DNA of 7,054 bases from Lysobacterales bacterium (GCA_030637665.1 DAOWGA010000006.1:1-7054); one strand, 5' to 3'. Positions 1 to 6,635 are shown, counted from the first letter of the stretch. Program-made: numbers and translations. The notes: generated by a model not told the origin, from the sequence alone.

Positions 1-149
1 ACATGCTGGAGTCCTCCGGTGACCTCCGCGCCGTTCAGGAACTGCTTGGCCACGCTGATATATCAACTACGCAAGTCTACACCCACCTCGATTTCCAGCA
101 CCTGGCCAAGGTCTATGACAAAGCCCACCCGCGGGCCAGGAAAAAGTGA
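1..149 (+). CDS. xerC: Tyrosine recombinase XerC, C-terminal fragment
   Basis: This is the last 48 complete codons of a tyrosine site-specific recombinase; the gene begins outside the window, and bases 1-2 finish a split codon, probably His (cAC). XerC works with XerD at dif sites to resolve chromosome dimers at the division septum. The fragment contains the second half of the catalytic domain: the LLGH box with its catalytic His (codon at 51-53), then the [10 protein letters not shown] stretch with the nucleophilic Tyr (codon at 78-80). The tail ([16 protein letters not shown]) follows the E. coli XerC C-terminus almost residue for residue, which separates it from XerD and from phage or integron integrases. 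It stops with TGA at 147-149, only 3 nt before the end of the convergent isomerase gene. The catalytic residues present are intact, and the end looks natural rather than truncated. Confidence 0.93.
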   Translation, partial: MLESSGDLRAVQELLGHADISTTQVYTHLDFQHLAKVYDKAHPRARKK

Positions 150-152
150 GGG

Positions 153-1208
153 TTAATCAGCCAACTGTTCAGCGAGTTGTTCACACAAAGGCACGTTGTC
201 CAGGGAAACCCTTTTGATGGGAATCACCCCTTGCCGGTCGACAGGGGGAAGGTCATAGGTCACGGTTCCCGCATTACAGTCGCTGAACTCAACAACCATG
301 GCGCCATACTTGCTTGGGGTGGAAGCCGGCGTTCCGGCATCAAAAACACCACCTTCTGAAAGAACGATGTCCAGGACAGCCTTGTTATCAGCATATTTCC
401 CCTGGGCTGTCAGCCATCGGTGCCCGGGTTCCCCCAGCAAGGCAGAAGCTGATTCGTCAGGGCGTTCGGTGTCGAAGGTAAACCAGGCCAGGAACATGAC
501 CTCAATATCAGGATAGACAACGATGAAAAAACCCTGACCGCTGGTATCAGTGTTGGTCCAGGCGTCATTCAGACCGGAATTGATATGGAAAGTGTTGCTC
601 ACGGCGACGTCGGTCATCACGAGGTATTCATCGGTGATATCCCCGGTACCGGGGTAGTCGATCAGGGGAAGCTCCCCAAATGGTGCTGCCCGCTCCCATA
701 CTTGCAGGGAAGCGATGGCATCAATGACGTCCATGCCGTTAGCTGTGACCTGTCCAAACACGGTAAAGCCACCATTCTGGTCGTCGAGATTTGCCGAATT
801 GTCGCCCAGGTTGATAAACCATCCGCTGGTTGCGCTGTTCGGGTCTCCGGAGACTTTGGCCATGGCGATGGTACCGCGGAGATTGGAAATCCCGGGTTCG
901 TTGATCACCGGCGGGTCTTTGGGTATCTCTTCAACGACGTCATTGATGTAGGTGAATCCGCCGCCCTGAATGATGAAACCGGGCACACTGCGGTGGATAA
1001 AGGAATTAGCGAAATCCCCATCATTGACGTAGTTCAAAAAGTTGGCCACCGTTTCCGGTGTATCCTCATCGAACAGTTCGATATCCACATCACCTAATGG
1101 CGTCTGCAAAGTGACATTGGTGGCCAACACAGGCCCGCTTGCCAGTGCAGTGAAAACAAAGCAGATCAAGCCGATTGTGAATCGGGAAAATGGACAGGTC
1201 ATGGGCAT
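153..1208 (-). CDS. Secreted cyclophilin-type peptidyl-prolyl isomerase with an extra C-terminal domain
   Basis: 351 aa. Residues 1-29 form a Sec signal peptide: a short polar start, a hydrophobic core and a cleavage site after VLA, so the product should be periplasmic or secreted. Residues ~31-205 are a cyclophilin domain that isomerises Xaa-Pro bonds: IHRSVPGFIIQGGG at 71-84 contains the catalytic Arg73, followed by RGTIAMAK (111-118), WFINLGDN (130-137) and FTVFGQV (148-154). The PpiA/PpiB family usually ends here at about 165-190 aa. Here another ~145 residues (~206-351) form a second, probably beta-rich domain with GQGFFIVVYPD, MFLAWFTFDTERP, GHRWLTAQG, FSDCNAGTVTYDLP and a C-terminal LDNVPLCE. 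I recall similar modules on other secreted proteins of environmental gammaproteobacteria, function unknown. The ATG at 1206-1208 has AGGAG at 1218-1222, 9 nt upstream; a second ATG two codons in is less well spaced. A TATAAT lies just upstream. Confidence 0.92.
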   Translation of the reverse strand: MPMTCPFSRFTIGLICFVFTALASGPVLATNVTLQTPLGDVDIELFDEDTPETVANFLNYVNDGDFANSFIHRSVPGFIIQGGGFTYINDVVEEIPKDPPVINEPGISNLRGTIAMAKVSGDPNSATSGWFINLGDNSANLDDQNGGFTVFGQVTANGMDVIDAIASLQVWERAAPFGELPLIDYPGTGDITDEYLVMTDVAVSNTFHINSGLNDAWTNTDTSGQGFFIVVYPDIEVMFLAWFTFDTERPDESASALLGEPGHRWLTAQGKYADNKAVLDIVLSEGGVFDAGTPASTPSKYGAMVVEFSDCNAGTVTYDLPPVDRQGVIPIKRVSLDNVPLCEQLAEQLAD

Positions 1209-1236
1209 GGATTGCGGCTCCTAAAAAGCAGGCCGC

Positions 1237-1242
1237 ATTATA
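1237..1242 (-). promoter_or_regulatory. Candidate -10 box for the isomerase gene
   Basis: The minus strand reads TATAAT, a perfect sigma-70 -10 hexamer, 28 nt before the isomerase start codon. It predicts transcription starting near position 1230 with a leader of roughly 20 nt that still includes the AGGAG. The -35 region at the usual 16-18 nt spacing (TTCCGT or similar) is a poor match, so the promoter may be weak or activator-dependent. It would let the isomerase be transcribed independently of the monooxygenase gene upstream. Confidence 0.45.
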
Positions 1243-1254
1243 GTCGTCGCGGTT

Positions 1255-1278
1255 GATTTACGGAAGGCCCGTCAAATC
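1255..1278 (-). terminator. Possible hairpin after the monooxygenase gene
   Basis: GATTTACGG (1255-1263) pairs with CCGT-C-AAATC (1269-1278), a 9-bp stem with one bulged C and a 5-nt loop, starting 4 nt beyond the monooxygenase stop codon. There is no T-run on the exit side in the minus direction, so it may be a weak or Rho-assisted stop, or only an mRNA 3'-end structure. It overlaps where the -35 of the isomerase promoter would fall. Confidence 0.3.
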
Positions 1279-1281
1279 GAC

Positions 1282-2781
1282 TCACAATGTGATGTAATCC
1301 TGGGCAATCGGATTGGTAAATTGCAGAGCGCCGTCTTCCAGCGGCGCTCGCCGGATGATCTTCTTGTCCAGTGAGAAATTCTGGGTGTTAAGCCAGGGGA
1401 GGTGGTCGCCTTGCTTTGGAAACAGGTGCATAATTCGCTGGATATATCCAGCGGAAAAACCATCAATCCACGGGCGCGCCTCCATGTCCCTGTCCTCATC
1501 CCTTAACCGTGCTGTGCACTGGCGCATGCCGAGTTCATCCATGTGGTTCAGAAGGCGGCATACATATTCGGCGGTGAGGTCGGCACGCAGTGTCCAGGAC
1601 GCGTTGATGTAGCCGAATGTATGCACCATGTTCGGTACGCCGGAATACATCATGCCCTTGTAGGTAAAGGTGTCCGGAAAATTCACCTGTTCATCGTCTA
1701 CCGAAAAGTCTACGCCGCTCAACAGCACCAGCTCCAGACCGGTGGCGGTGACGATAATATCTGCTTCCAATTCCTTGCCGGACGTCAGTTTGAGGCCCTT
1801 CTCGGTAAAGGTTTCGATGGTGTCGGTCTCCACTGAAGCCTTGCCGGACTTGATGGCCTTGAACAAATCGTCGTTCGGAATCAGACACAGGCGTTGATCC
1901 CATGGGTCATAGCGTGGCGTGAAATGAGTCTCCACGTCATAGTCCGGACCAAGACCCTTGCGGACCATTTTCAGCAGCAACTTTTTCATCTTCCGGGGCG
2001 CCACCCGGGTACGGTGGTAGATGAAGCGTTGCATCTGCGTGTATTTGAATCGCGTAATGGCATAAGCGATTTTTTCAGGCAGCAAATGACGCAGTATGTT
2101 GGCCATTACGTCCTGGTCGGGGCGCGAAAACAGGTAGGTTGGAGAGCGCTGCACCATGGTGACCCGGGCGCCGTTTTCGGCCAGGGAGGGCACCAGGGTC
2201 ATGGCGGTGGCGCCACTGCCGATCACAAGCACGCGCTTGCCGGCATAATCCAGATTCTCCGGCCAGAACTGCGGATGCACGATAACCCCATGAAATCGAT
2301 CCTTGCCTTTGAACTCTGGTGTATAGCCCTTTTCGTAACTGTAGTAACCACCACACATGAAGAGAAAGTTGCAGCTGAACTGCACCCGGTCGCCCTCATC
2401 GCCCCGTTCCACATTCACCGTCCAGCAAGCATTTGCAGTGGACCAGGATGCAGATATCACCCGGTATTTGAAACGGATGTGCTCTCTGATGTCGTTTTCA
2501 TCCGCAGTCTCATTCACATATTTAAGGATAGAGGGACCATCAGCGATGGCCTTCGCTTCACGCCAGGGTTTGAAATTGTAGCCCAGGGTAAACATGTCGC
2601 TGTCCGAGCGGATACCCGGATAGCGGAAAAGATCCCATGTTCCGCCCACGACATCACGCCCTTCCAGAATGGCAAAGGTCTTGCCAGGACATTTGTCCTG
2701 TATATGGTAAGCCGCACCAATACCCGACAGACCGGCGCCTACAATTACAACGTCAAAGTGGTTCAATTTTTTCCCCGACAA
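1282..2781 (-). CDS. Flavin-containing (Baeyer-Villiger type) monooxygenase, EthA/AlmA-like
   Basis: 499 aa, about the normal length for the group. It should use FAD, NADPH and O2 to insert oxygen into ketones, or to oxidise alkyl chains or sulfides, in the cytosol. Motifs in order: FAD Rossmann GAGLSG (15-20); GGTWDLFRYPGIRSDSD (46-62), typical of this group; the Baeyer-Villiger fingerprint FxGxxxHxxxWP, fully matched at F163, G165, H169, W173, P174; NADPH Rossmann GSGATA (188-193); WDQRLCLIPNDDLF (294-307); and ATGLE (346-350). The sequence resembles both mycobacterial EthA and the long-chain alkane oxidase AlmA of Acinetobacter, so the substrate cannot be assigned. No ATG or GTG lies at the N-terminus. 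The reading frame allows TTG at 2779-2781, with a weak GAG 8 nt before it, or TTG five codons in (2764-2766), which would give MNHFDVVIVGAG and fits the usual distance to the FAD motif. It is divergent from the acyl-CoA dehydrogenase gene. Confidence 0.92.
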   Translation of the reverse strand: MSGKKLNHFDVVIVGAGLSGIGAAYHIQDKCPGKTFAILEGRDVVGGTWDLFRYPGIRSDSDMFTLGYNFKPWREAKAIADGPSILKYVNETADENDIREHIRFKYRVISASWSTANACWTVNVERGDEGDRVQFSCNFLFMCGGYYSYEKGYTPEFKGKDRFHGVIVHPQFWPENLDYAGKRVLVIGSGATAMTLVPSLAENGARVTMVQRSPTYLFSRPDQDVMANILRHLLPEKIAYAITRFKYTQMQRFIYHRTRVAPRKMKKLLLKMVRKGLGPDYDVETHFTPRYDPWDQRLCLIPNDDLFKAIKSGKASVETDTIETFTEKGLKLTSGKELEADIIVTATGLELVLLSGVDFSVDDEQVNFPDTFTYKGMMYSGVPNMVHTFGYINASWTLRADLTAEYVCRLLNHMDELGMRQCTARLRDEDRDMEARPWIDGFSAGYIQRIMHLFPKQGDHLPWLNTQNFSLDKKIIRRAPLEDGALQFTNPIAQDYITL

Positions 2782-2960
2782 TAATTCGACTCACTCGGAC
2801 TCATTTTCCGAACCTGTGCAGCTATAAATGACTGTATCACAGCCCTTAGCCCGCCCTGGTGAATTATGCGGTTTGGCGGCGGGAACCTGCCTATGGGACG
2901 ATGGACGAATGCTGACTTCGGGCGCATCATGGAGAATCAAAGAGAATCTCGGAGATACCC
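2782..2960. promoter_or_regulatory. Divergent control region between monooxygenase and acyl-CoA dehydrogenase
   Basis: Two genes read away from each other from this 179-nt gap, so both promoters, or a shared operator, should be here. The only promoter-like word I see is TATAAA at 2823-2828 on the plus strand, with a poor -35 (CTCATT) 17 nt before it. On the minus strand TTTATA/TATAGC covers the same place. If both are used, the two promoters overlap. No strong palindromic operator is evident; CCGCC/GGCGG (2851-2855 and 2875-2879) is weak. Confidence 0.35.
2951..2955 (+). promoter_or_regulatory. Ribosome binding site fixing a GTG start
   Basis: GGAGA at 2951-2955 lies 5 nt before GTG at 2961-2963. 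This supports GTG as the start of the acyl-CoA dehydrogenase rather than the in-frame ATG at codon 10 (2988-2990), which has no comparable site. Confidence 0.7.
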
Positions 2961-4703
2961 GTGCCTGACAAAGAAACTACGAGCTTCATGCGCTCCCTGT
3001 GTATGGGCCAGATCGAACAGGAGTTGCTGTTTCCCTTCCCTGCCCTGACGGCGGAACAGAAAGAAACACTGCATGAAATTACCAGTGCAGTCGAAGACTT
3101 GCTCGGCCCACGCGCTGAAGACTTCCGGCAATGGGATGTCGCGGGTGAAATGCCGGCAGATTTCATCGAGGAACTCGGTCAATTTGGCCTGTTTGGCCTG
3201 ATCATCCCCGAGGCCTACGGCGGCATGGGGCTGGGCAACATGGCCTATTCACGCACACTGCAGGAAGTAGGCAAGCATGACGCCTCGGTCGCGGTGACCA
3301 TTGGCGCGCACAGCTCAATCGGCATGCGCGGCCTTTTGTTATTCGGTACCGAGGAACAAAAGCAGCGCTATATGCCTGCGCTCGCCAGCGGCGAAATGCT
3401 CGCCGCCTCCTCCCTAACTCTGCCGGCCGCCGATTCAGATCCTGCCCCCAAGGACACGACAGCCGTGAAACAGGACGACCACTGGCTACTCAACGGCAAC
3501 AAACTGTGGATTACCAACGGTGGTATCGCAGATTTCTTCACCATATTTGCGCGCACAGCGCCGGAACATGGGCGCGGCAAGATGACCGCATTCATCGTCA
3601 CCGGCGATATGGAAGGCGTGAGTATCGGCCCGCACGAAGACAAGATGGGGCTGCGTGCGAGCTCCACCACCACGGTGGTGCTCGACGATGTGAAAGTCCC
3701 GCTGGAGAATATGCTGGGTGAGCCAGGCAAAGGTTTCAAAGTGGCGATGCAAATCCTGAACAGCGGACGAACCGGGCTGGGTGGCGGCTCCGTCGGCGGC
3801 ATGAAACACCTGATCGGGCTGGCGACCCAACAGGCCAACGAGCGCAAAACCTTTGGCGAGCCGATTTCAAGTTATGGCCTGATCAAGGAGAAAGTCGGAC
3901 AGATGATCGTCGACTGTTACACCTCCGAGGCCGTGGTCACGATGGTTGGCGGGCTGATTGATGCCGGTTACAAGGAATACGCCGTCGAAGCAGCGATTTC
4001 AAAGGTCTATTCGAGTGAATGCCTCTGGCGCAGCGCTGATGAAGCATTGCAGATCGCCGGCGGTAACGGCTACATGCGCGAGGTTCCCTACGAGCGCATC
4101 GTGCGTGACGGCCGCATCAACCGGATCTTTGAAGGCACCAACGAGATCTTGCGCCTGTTCATTGCCCTCACCGCAATGAACGACGTGGCAAGCCAGTTGC
4201 GCGAACTCGCCACCACTATGAAAGGCGTGTTCAATGACCCGATCAAGGGCTTTGGCATTCTCTCTGATTATGGGCGCAAACAAGCCATGCTCAGAACCGG
4301 GCTGGGCAGCGCCTCGAAACTTCAAAACCTGCATGAGGCCATCCAGCCGCAAGCAGAGATATTCGAAACGGAAACCCGCTACCTCGCCCAGGCGACTGAT
4401 CGCATCCTGCGCAAGCATGGCAAGAACATCATCGGCAAACAGTTTGCCACCAAGCGCCTGGCCGAAATCATGATCGAGCTGTTTGTACTGGCCAGCACGC
4501 TGAGCCGTGTACAGGCATCCATTGATGACAACGGCGTTGAGGCCGCTTCGCGTGAAATCGATATTCTGCGTGTTTTCGCACGCGAAGCCCGGGTACGGAT
4601 AAAGCGAAATTTCCGCCGCATCGACAATAACTTTGATGAGCTCCTGAAAGCCCTGGCGGATGACGCATTCGAAGCCGAACGTTTTCGCTGGGATACGATC
4701 TAG
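2961..4703 (+). CDS. Acyl-CoA dehydrogenase, long VLCAD-like form
   Basis: 580 aa, against ~380-400 for ordinary acyl-CoA dehydrogenases. It should oxidise an acyl-CoA to the trans-2-enoyl-CoA with FAD, the first step of beta-oxidation, passing electrons to ETF. Residues ~35-145 are the N-terminal helical domain (FGLIIPEAYGGMGLGN at 78-93), ~146-250 the middle beta domain (KLWITNGG 181-188, KMGLRASSTTTV 228-239), and ~255-405 the C-terminal helical domain. The catalytic base is conserved as Glu391 in RIFEGTNEILR. Residues ~410-580 are the extra helical region found in VLCAD/ACAD9-type enzymes, which in those proteins serves membrane association and dimerisation; I therefore infer a long-chain substrate. 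One oddity: the flavin/CoA loop reads TLPAADSD (153-160), whereas the family has TEPGAGSD; Thr153, Pro155, Ser159 and Asp160 are kept but Glu and two glycines are lost. GTG start with GGAGA upstream. It ends at a bidirectional hairpin. Confidence 0.95.
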   Translation: MPDKETTSFMRSLCMGQIEQELLFPFPALTAEQKETLHEITSAVEDLLGPRAEDFRQWDVAGEMPADFIEELGQFGLFGLIIPEAYGGMGLGNMAYSRTLQEVGKHDASVAVTIGAHSSIGMRGLLLFGTEEQKQRYMPALASGEMLAASSLTLPAADSDPAPKDTTAVKQDDHWLLNGNKLWITNGGIADFFTIFARTAPEHGRGKMTAFIVTGDMEGVSIGPHEDKMGLRASSTTTVVLDDVKVPLENMLGEPGKGFKVAMQILNSGRTGLGGGSVGGMKHLIGLATQQANERKTFGEPISSYGLIKEKVGQMIVDCYTSEAVVTMVGGLIDAGYKEYAVEAAISKVYSSECLWRSADEALQIAGGNGYMREVPYERIVRDGRINRIFEGTNEILRLFIALTAMNDVASQLRELATTMKGVFNDPIKGFGILSDYGRKQAMLRTGLGSASKLQNLHEAIQPQAEIFETETRYLAQATDRILRKHGKNIIGKQFATKRLAEIMIELFVLASTLSRVQASIDDNGVEAASREIDILRVFAREARVRIKRNFRRIDNNFDELLKALADDAFEAERFRWDTI

Positions 4704-4718
4704 AGTTTAAAGGCGTAA

Positions 4719-4740
4719 GGCCCGGCCAAAAGGCCGGGCC
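4719..4740. terminator. GC-rich hairpin between convergent genes
   Basis: GGCCCGGCC (4719-4727) and GGCCGGGCC (4732-4740) form a perfect 9-bp stem with an AAAA loop. It lies 15 nt after the acyl-CoA dehydrogenase stop and 8 nt after the aqpZ stop, so it can serve both directions. Neither exit side has a real T-run (CGTCCTGATTATTC on plus, TTACGCCTTTAAAC on minus), so its strength as an intrinsic terminator is uncertain. Confidence 0.65.
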
Positions 4741-4748
4741 CGTCCTGA

Positions 4749-5438
4749 TTATTCTTCAAACCAACGATAAACGATACCGGCTATTGCCGCACCGATGATC
4801 GGCGCCACCCAGAACATCCACAGTTGAGCCACGGCCCAGCCCTGAACGATCAGTGCCGGGCCGGTGCTGCGGGCCGGGTTCACTGAAGTGTTGGTCACCG
4901 GAATGCTGATCAGGTGAATCAGAGTCAGGCCAAGGCCAATGGCAATCGGGGCGAAACCAGCCGGTGCACGTTTGTCCGTGGCGCCGAGGATAATGATCAG
5001 GAACATCAGCGTCATCACCACCTCGGTAACAAAACCGGCGCCCATGGAATAGCCGCCCGGTGAATGCTCGCCGTAACCATTGGAAGCAAGCCCCCCGGCC
5101 AGATCAAATCCGGGCGCCCCGCTGGCGATCCATGCCAGCACTGCCGCTGCAAGGAATGCACCGAGTACTTGTGCAATGATGTACGCAGGAAGTTCGGATG
5201 CCTTGAATCGCCCCGCTACCGCCAGGCCGATGGAAACAGCCGGGTTCAGGTGACATCCGGAAATATGTCCGATTGCAAAGGCCATGGTCAACACGGTCAG
5301 ACCGAATGCCAGCGCGACGCCGACAAAACCGATCCCCATTTCAGGGAACCCCGCAGCCAGCACCGCTGCCCCACACCCACCCAGCACCAGCCAGAAAGTT
5401 CCAATAAATTCGGCCGCGGATTTCTTCGCAAGAGTCAT
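4749..5438 (-). CDS. aqpZ: Aquaporin Z, water channel
   Basis: 229 aa (E. coli AqpZ has 231). It is an inner-membrane tetrameric channel for rapid water flow, with six membrane helices and two half-helices. Both NPA boxes are present (65-67 and 187-190, NPAR). The four residues of the AqpZ water-selective filter are all kept: Phe45, His175, Thr184 and Arg190, so it is an aquaporin rather than a glycerol facilitator. Long stretches match E. coli AqpZ, such as [30 protein letters not shown] and [19 protein letters not shown]. One difference is at the first NPA box: SGCHLNPAV replaces SGGHFNPAV (Cys62, Leu64). The ATG at 5436-5438 has a GAGGGAGA site about 7 nt upstream. A 163-nt gap with two dyads precedes the gene, suggesting its own promoter, and a hairpin follows it. 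Confidence 0.97.
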   Translation of the reverse strand: MTLAKKSAAEFIGTFWLVLGGCGAAVLAAGFPEMGIGFVGVALAFGLTVLTMAFAIGHISGCHLNPAVSIGLAVAGRFKASELPAYIIAQVLGAFLAAAVLAWIASGAPGFDLAGGLASNGYGEHSPGGYSMGAGFVTEVVMTLMFLIIILGATDKRAPAGFAPIAIGLGLTLIHLISIPVTNTSVNPARSTGPALIVQGWAVAQLWMFWVAPIIGAAIAGIVYRWFEE

Positions 5439-5501
5439 AGTTTTCTCCCTCTGTTGATTTCTATTGGCAACGACTGCAAGGCAATCGACTTTGATTTGTA
5501 A

Positions 5502-5549
5502 AGTGCACCAGCAAACTGATTACCGGTGCACTATGTTTTAAAAGCATAG
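5502..5549. promoter_or_regulatory. Two abutting dyads upstream of aqpZ
   Basis: AGTGCACC (5502-5509) and GGTGCACT (5525-5532) are a perfect 8-nt inverted repeat with a 15-nt spacer. Overlapping its right edge by two bases is CTATG-TTTTAAAA-G-CATAG (5531-5549), a second dyad with an AT-rich core. Both lie 64-111 nt upstream of the aqpZ ATG, where an operator would be expected. The half-site TGCACC also occurs in NtrC sites, but there the spacer is shorter, so no regulator is assigned. Confidence 0.4.
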
Positions 5550-5601
5550 CCTAAATCAAGACAGCGGGCTTCTGCCATGCGCGAGGAACAAGAATTAGAA
5601 A

Positions 5602-6159
5602 TTATGGCTCGACCTGGCGCGTCCGGTACAGGGCATAGCGTGATCCGGCCCAGTAGCCCAGGTAAGCAACTACAAACCAGATCCAGATATGATCACTGCG
5701 AATATCGCTTAACCAGTAAACCGGCCATGCAATGGCCACGATAAAGTTCTTGATTGAATTGATGAATAAACCGATAAATAGTTCTGGCGTGATGTCTGAA
5801 ATCAGGGATGACAATCCGCCAAACTGGGTTATGAAGTCACGTATTTCGCCGAGTTCGACAACGGCGTAGGTGAGCAGACCAACGACGCCATAATAGCCAC
5901 CACCAAACTTGAGCCACTTGTTGTGGACCGGGTTCATCCGGTGAATTTCCTCGAGGCTGCTGTCGTCTTTGCGCTTCTTTTTGTTTTTCTTGTTGTTGGA
6001 TTTGGCCTTTGACAGGCGCTTGACTTCGTTCTCAAATTCTTTGAGGCCAGATGCGGTATTGAGATAATTATTTTTTATTGCCCACCAGACCAACAGGAAG
6101 CTGGTTATGGCGACCGGAATTCCCGCCTGGAATAACGCTCGAAAAAACTCTCTGATCAT
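5602..6159 (-). CDS. Uncharacterised four-helix membrane protein with a lysine-rich loop
   Basis: 185 aa; I do not recognise a named family. Four hydrophobic segments are visible at about 11-29, 85-106, 128-150 and 157-173, so it should sit in the inner membrane. Between the first two is a hydrophilic stretch ending in a very basic run (K47-K64, mostly Lys, Arg and Asn), then KDD and a conserved-looking HRMNPVHNKWLKFGGGYYG (73-91). By the positive-inside rule the basic loop should be cytoplasmic. Helix 1 begins with MIREFFRALF and is not a cleavable signal. The gene looks more AT-rich than its neighbours, with T-runs on the plus strand around 5970-6000 that encode the Lys run. The ATG at 6157-6159 has no recognisable ribosome binding site (ATTCACC precedes it), and no in-frame start exists before a stop upstream. 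It may be co-transcribed with the Rid gene 67 nt upstream. Confidence 0.78.
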   Translation of the reverse strand: MIREFFRALFQAGIPVAITSFLLVWWAIKNNYLNTASGLKEFENEVKRLSKAKSNNKKNKKKRKDDSSLEEIHRMNPVHNKWLKFGGGYYGVVGLLTYAVVELGEIRDFITQFGGLSSLISDITPELFIGLFINSIKNFIVAIAWPVYWLSDIRSDHIWIWFVVAYLGYWAGSRYALYRTRQVEP

Positions 6160-6226
6160 GGTGAATGATTTTGCATAAGAAACGAGTTCAACCAGACTTC
6201 AAGTTCCGCCGCCTGCTTGTTAAAGG

Positions 6227-6628
6227 TCAGAGATCTTGACTCAAGAGAACCGCATCCACTTCTGTTTCGACGAGCCATTCAGGATCAATGAAAGAAGTCA
6301 CCTGCATTATGGTGCTGACCGGCCTAATTTCGCCAAAGATTTCTCCGTGCACCTTCGCCACTGCTTCCCAGTCTGCGAGCCGGGTAAGGAAAATCCTCGT
6401 GCGAGAGACATCTTCAAGGCTGGCTCCCAACTGCTCGAGTGCAAATGCTGAAATCTCAAAACACCGCCTCGCCTGCGACGCAGCATCCCCCGGAGCAAAT
6501 GTATTGCCATCCGGTCCTAGTGGTGCTGTTCCTCCAACGGCGATCACGTTTCCGATACGTACCGCACGTGAAAACCCGACAATGGGCTCGTAGGGACTGC
6601 CCGTCGAAACAGTTTCGCGATTCATCAT
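6227..6628 (-). CDS. RidA/YjgF/UK114 family protein lacking the deaminase arginine
   Basis: 133 aa from ATG at 6626-6628, a usual length. Rid proteins are small cytosolic trimers; the archetype hydrolyses reactive enamine/imine intermediates released by PLP enzymes. Family features: the N-terminal strand with RIGNVIAVGGTAPLGPDG, a central helix (QARRCFEISAFALEQLGA), the SRTRIFLTRLADWEAV segment, and a C-terminal VETEVDAVLL strand. In E. coli RidA, Arg105 in PARS binds the substrate carboxylate. The aligned segment here is PVST, with Ser where Arg is expected, as reported for the Rid4-Rid7 subfamilies, which are thought not to be imine deaminases. The start is ambiguous: a TTG two codons upstream (6632-6634) extends the frame, and another ATG follows at once. 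AGAGGA lies 9 nt before the ATG I chose but only 3 nt before the TTG. The substrate is unknown. Confidence 0.88.
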   Translation of the reverse strand: MMNRETVSTGSPYEPIVGFSRAVRIGNVIAVGGTAPLGPDGNTFAPGDAASQARRCFEISAFALEQLGASLEDVSRTRIFLTRLADWEAVAKVHGEIFGEIRPVSTIMQVTSFIDPEWLVETEVDAVLLSQDL

Positions 6629-6635
6629 GGCCAAG

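Noticed and set aside
585..1097. A 170-residue open frame on the plus strand inside the isomerase gene
   Set aside because: It is a shadow of the well-supported cyclophilin gene, with no domain signature of its own.
1894..2784. A 296-residue open frame on the plus strand, antisense to the monooxygenase
   Set aside because: It mirrors the codon structure of the monooxygenase; its translation has no recognisable domain and the opposite strand is a clear enzyme.
2851..2879. CCGCC...GGCGG inverted repeat in the divergent region
   Set aside because: Only 5 nt per arm with a 19-nt spacer, expected by chance at this base composition.
3368..3847. A 159-residue open frame on the minus strand inside the acyl-CoA dehydrogenase
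   Set aside because: Shadow frame with low-complexity Ser/Pro-rich translation and no ribosome binding site.
5064..5501. A 145-residue open frame on the plus strand covering the aqpZ start
   Set aside because: Antisense to a highly conserved aquaporin; the product is unlike any known protein.
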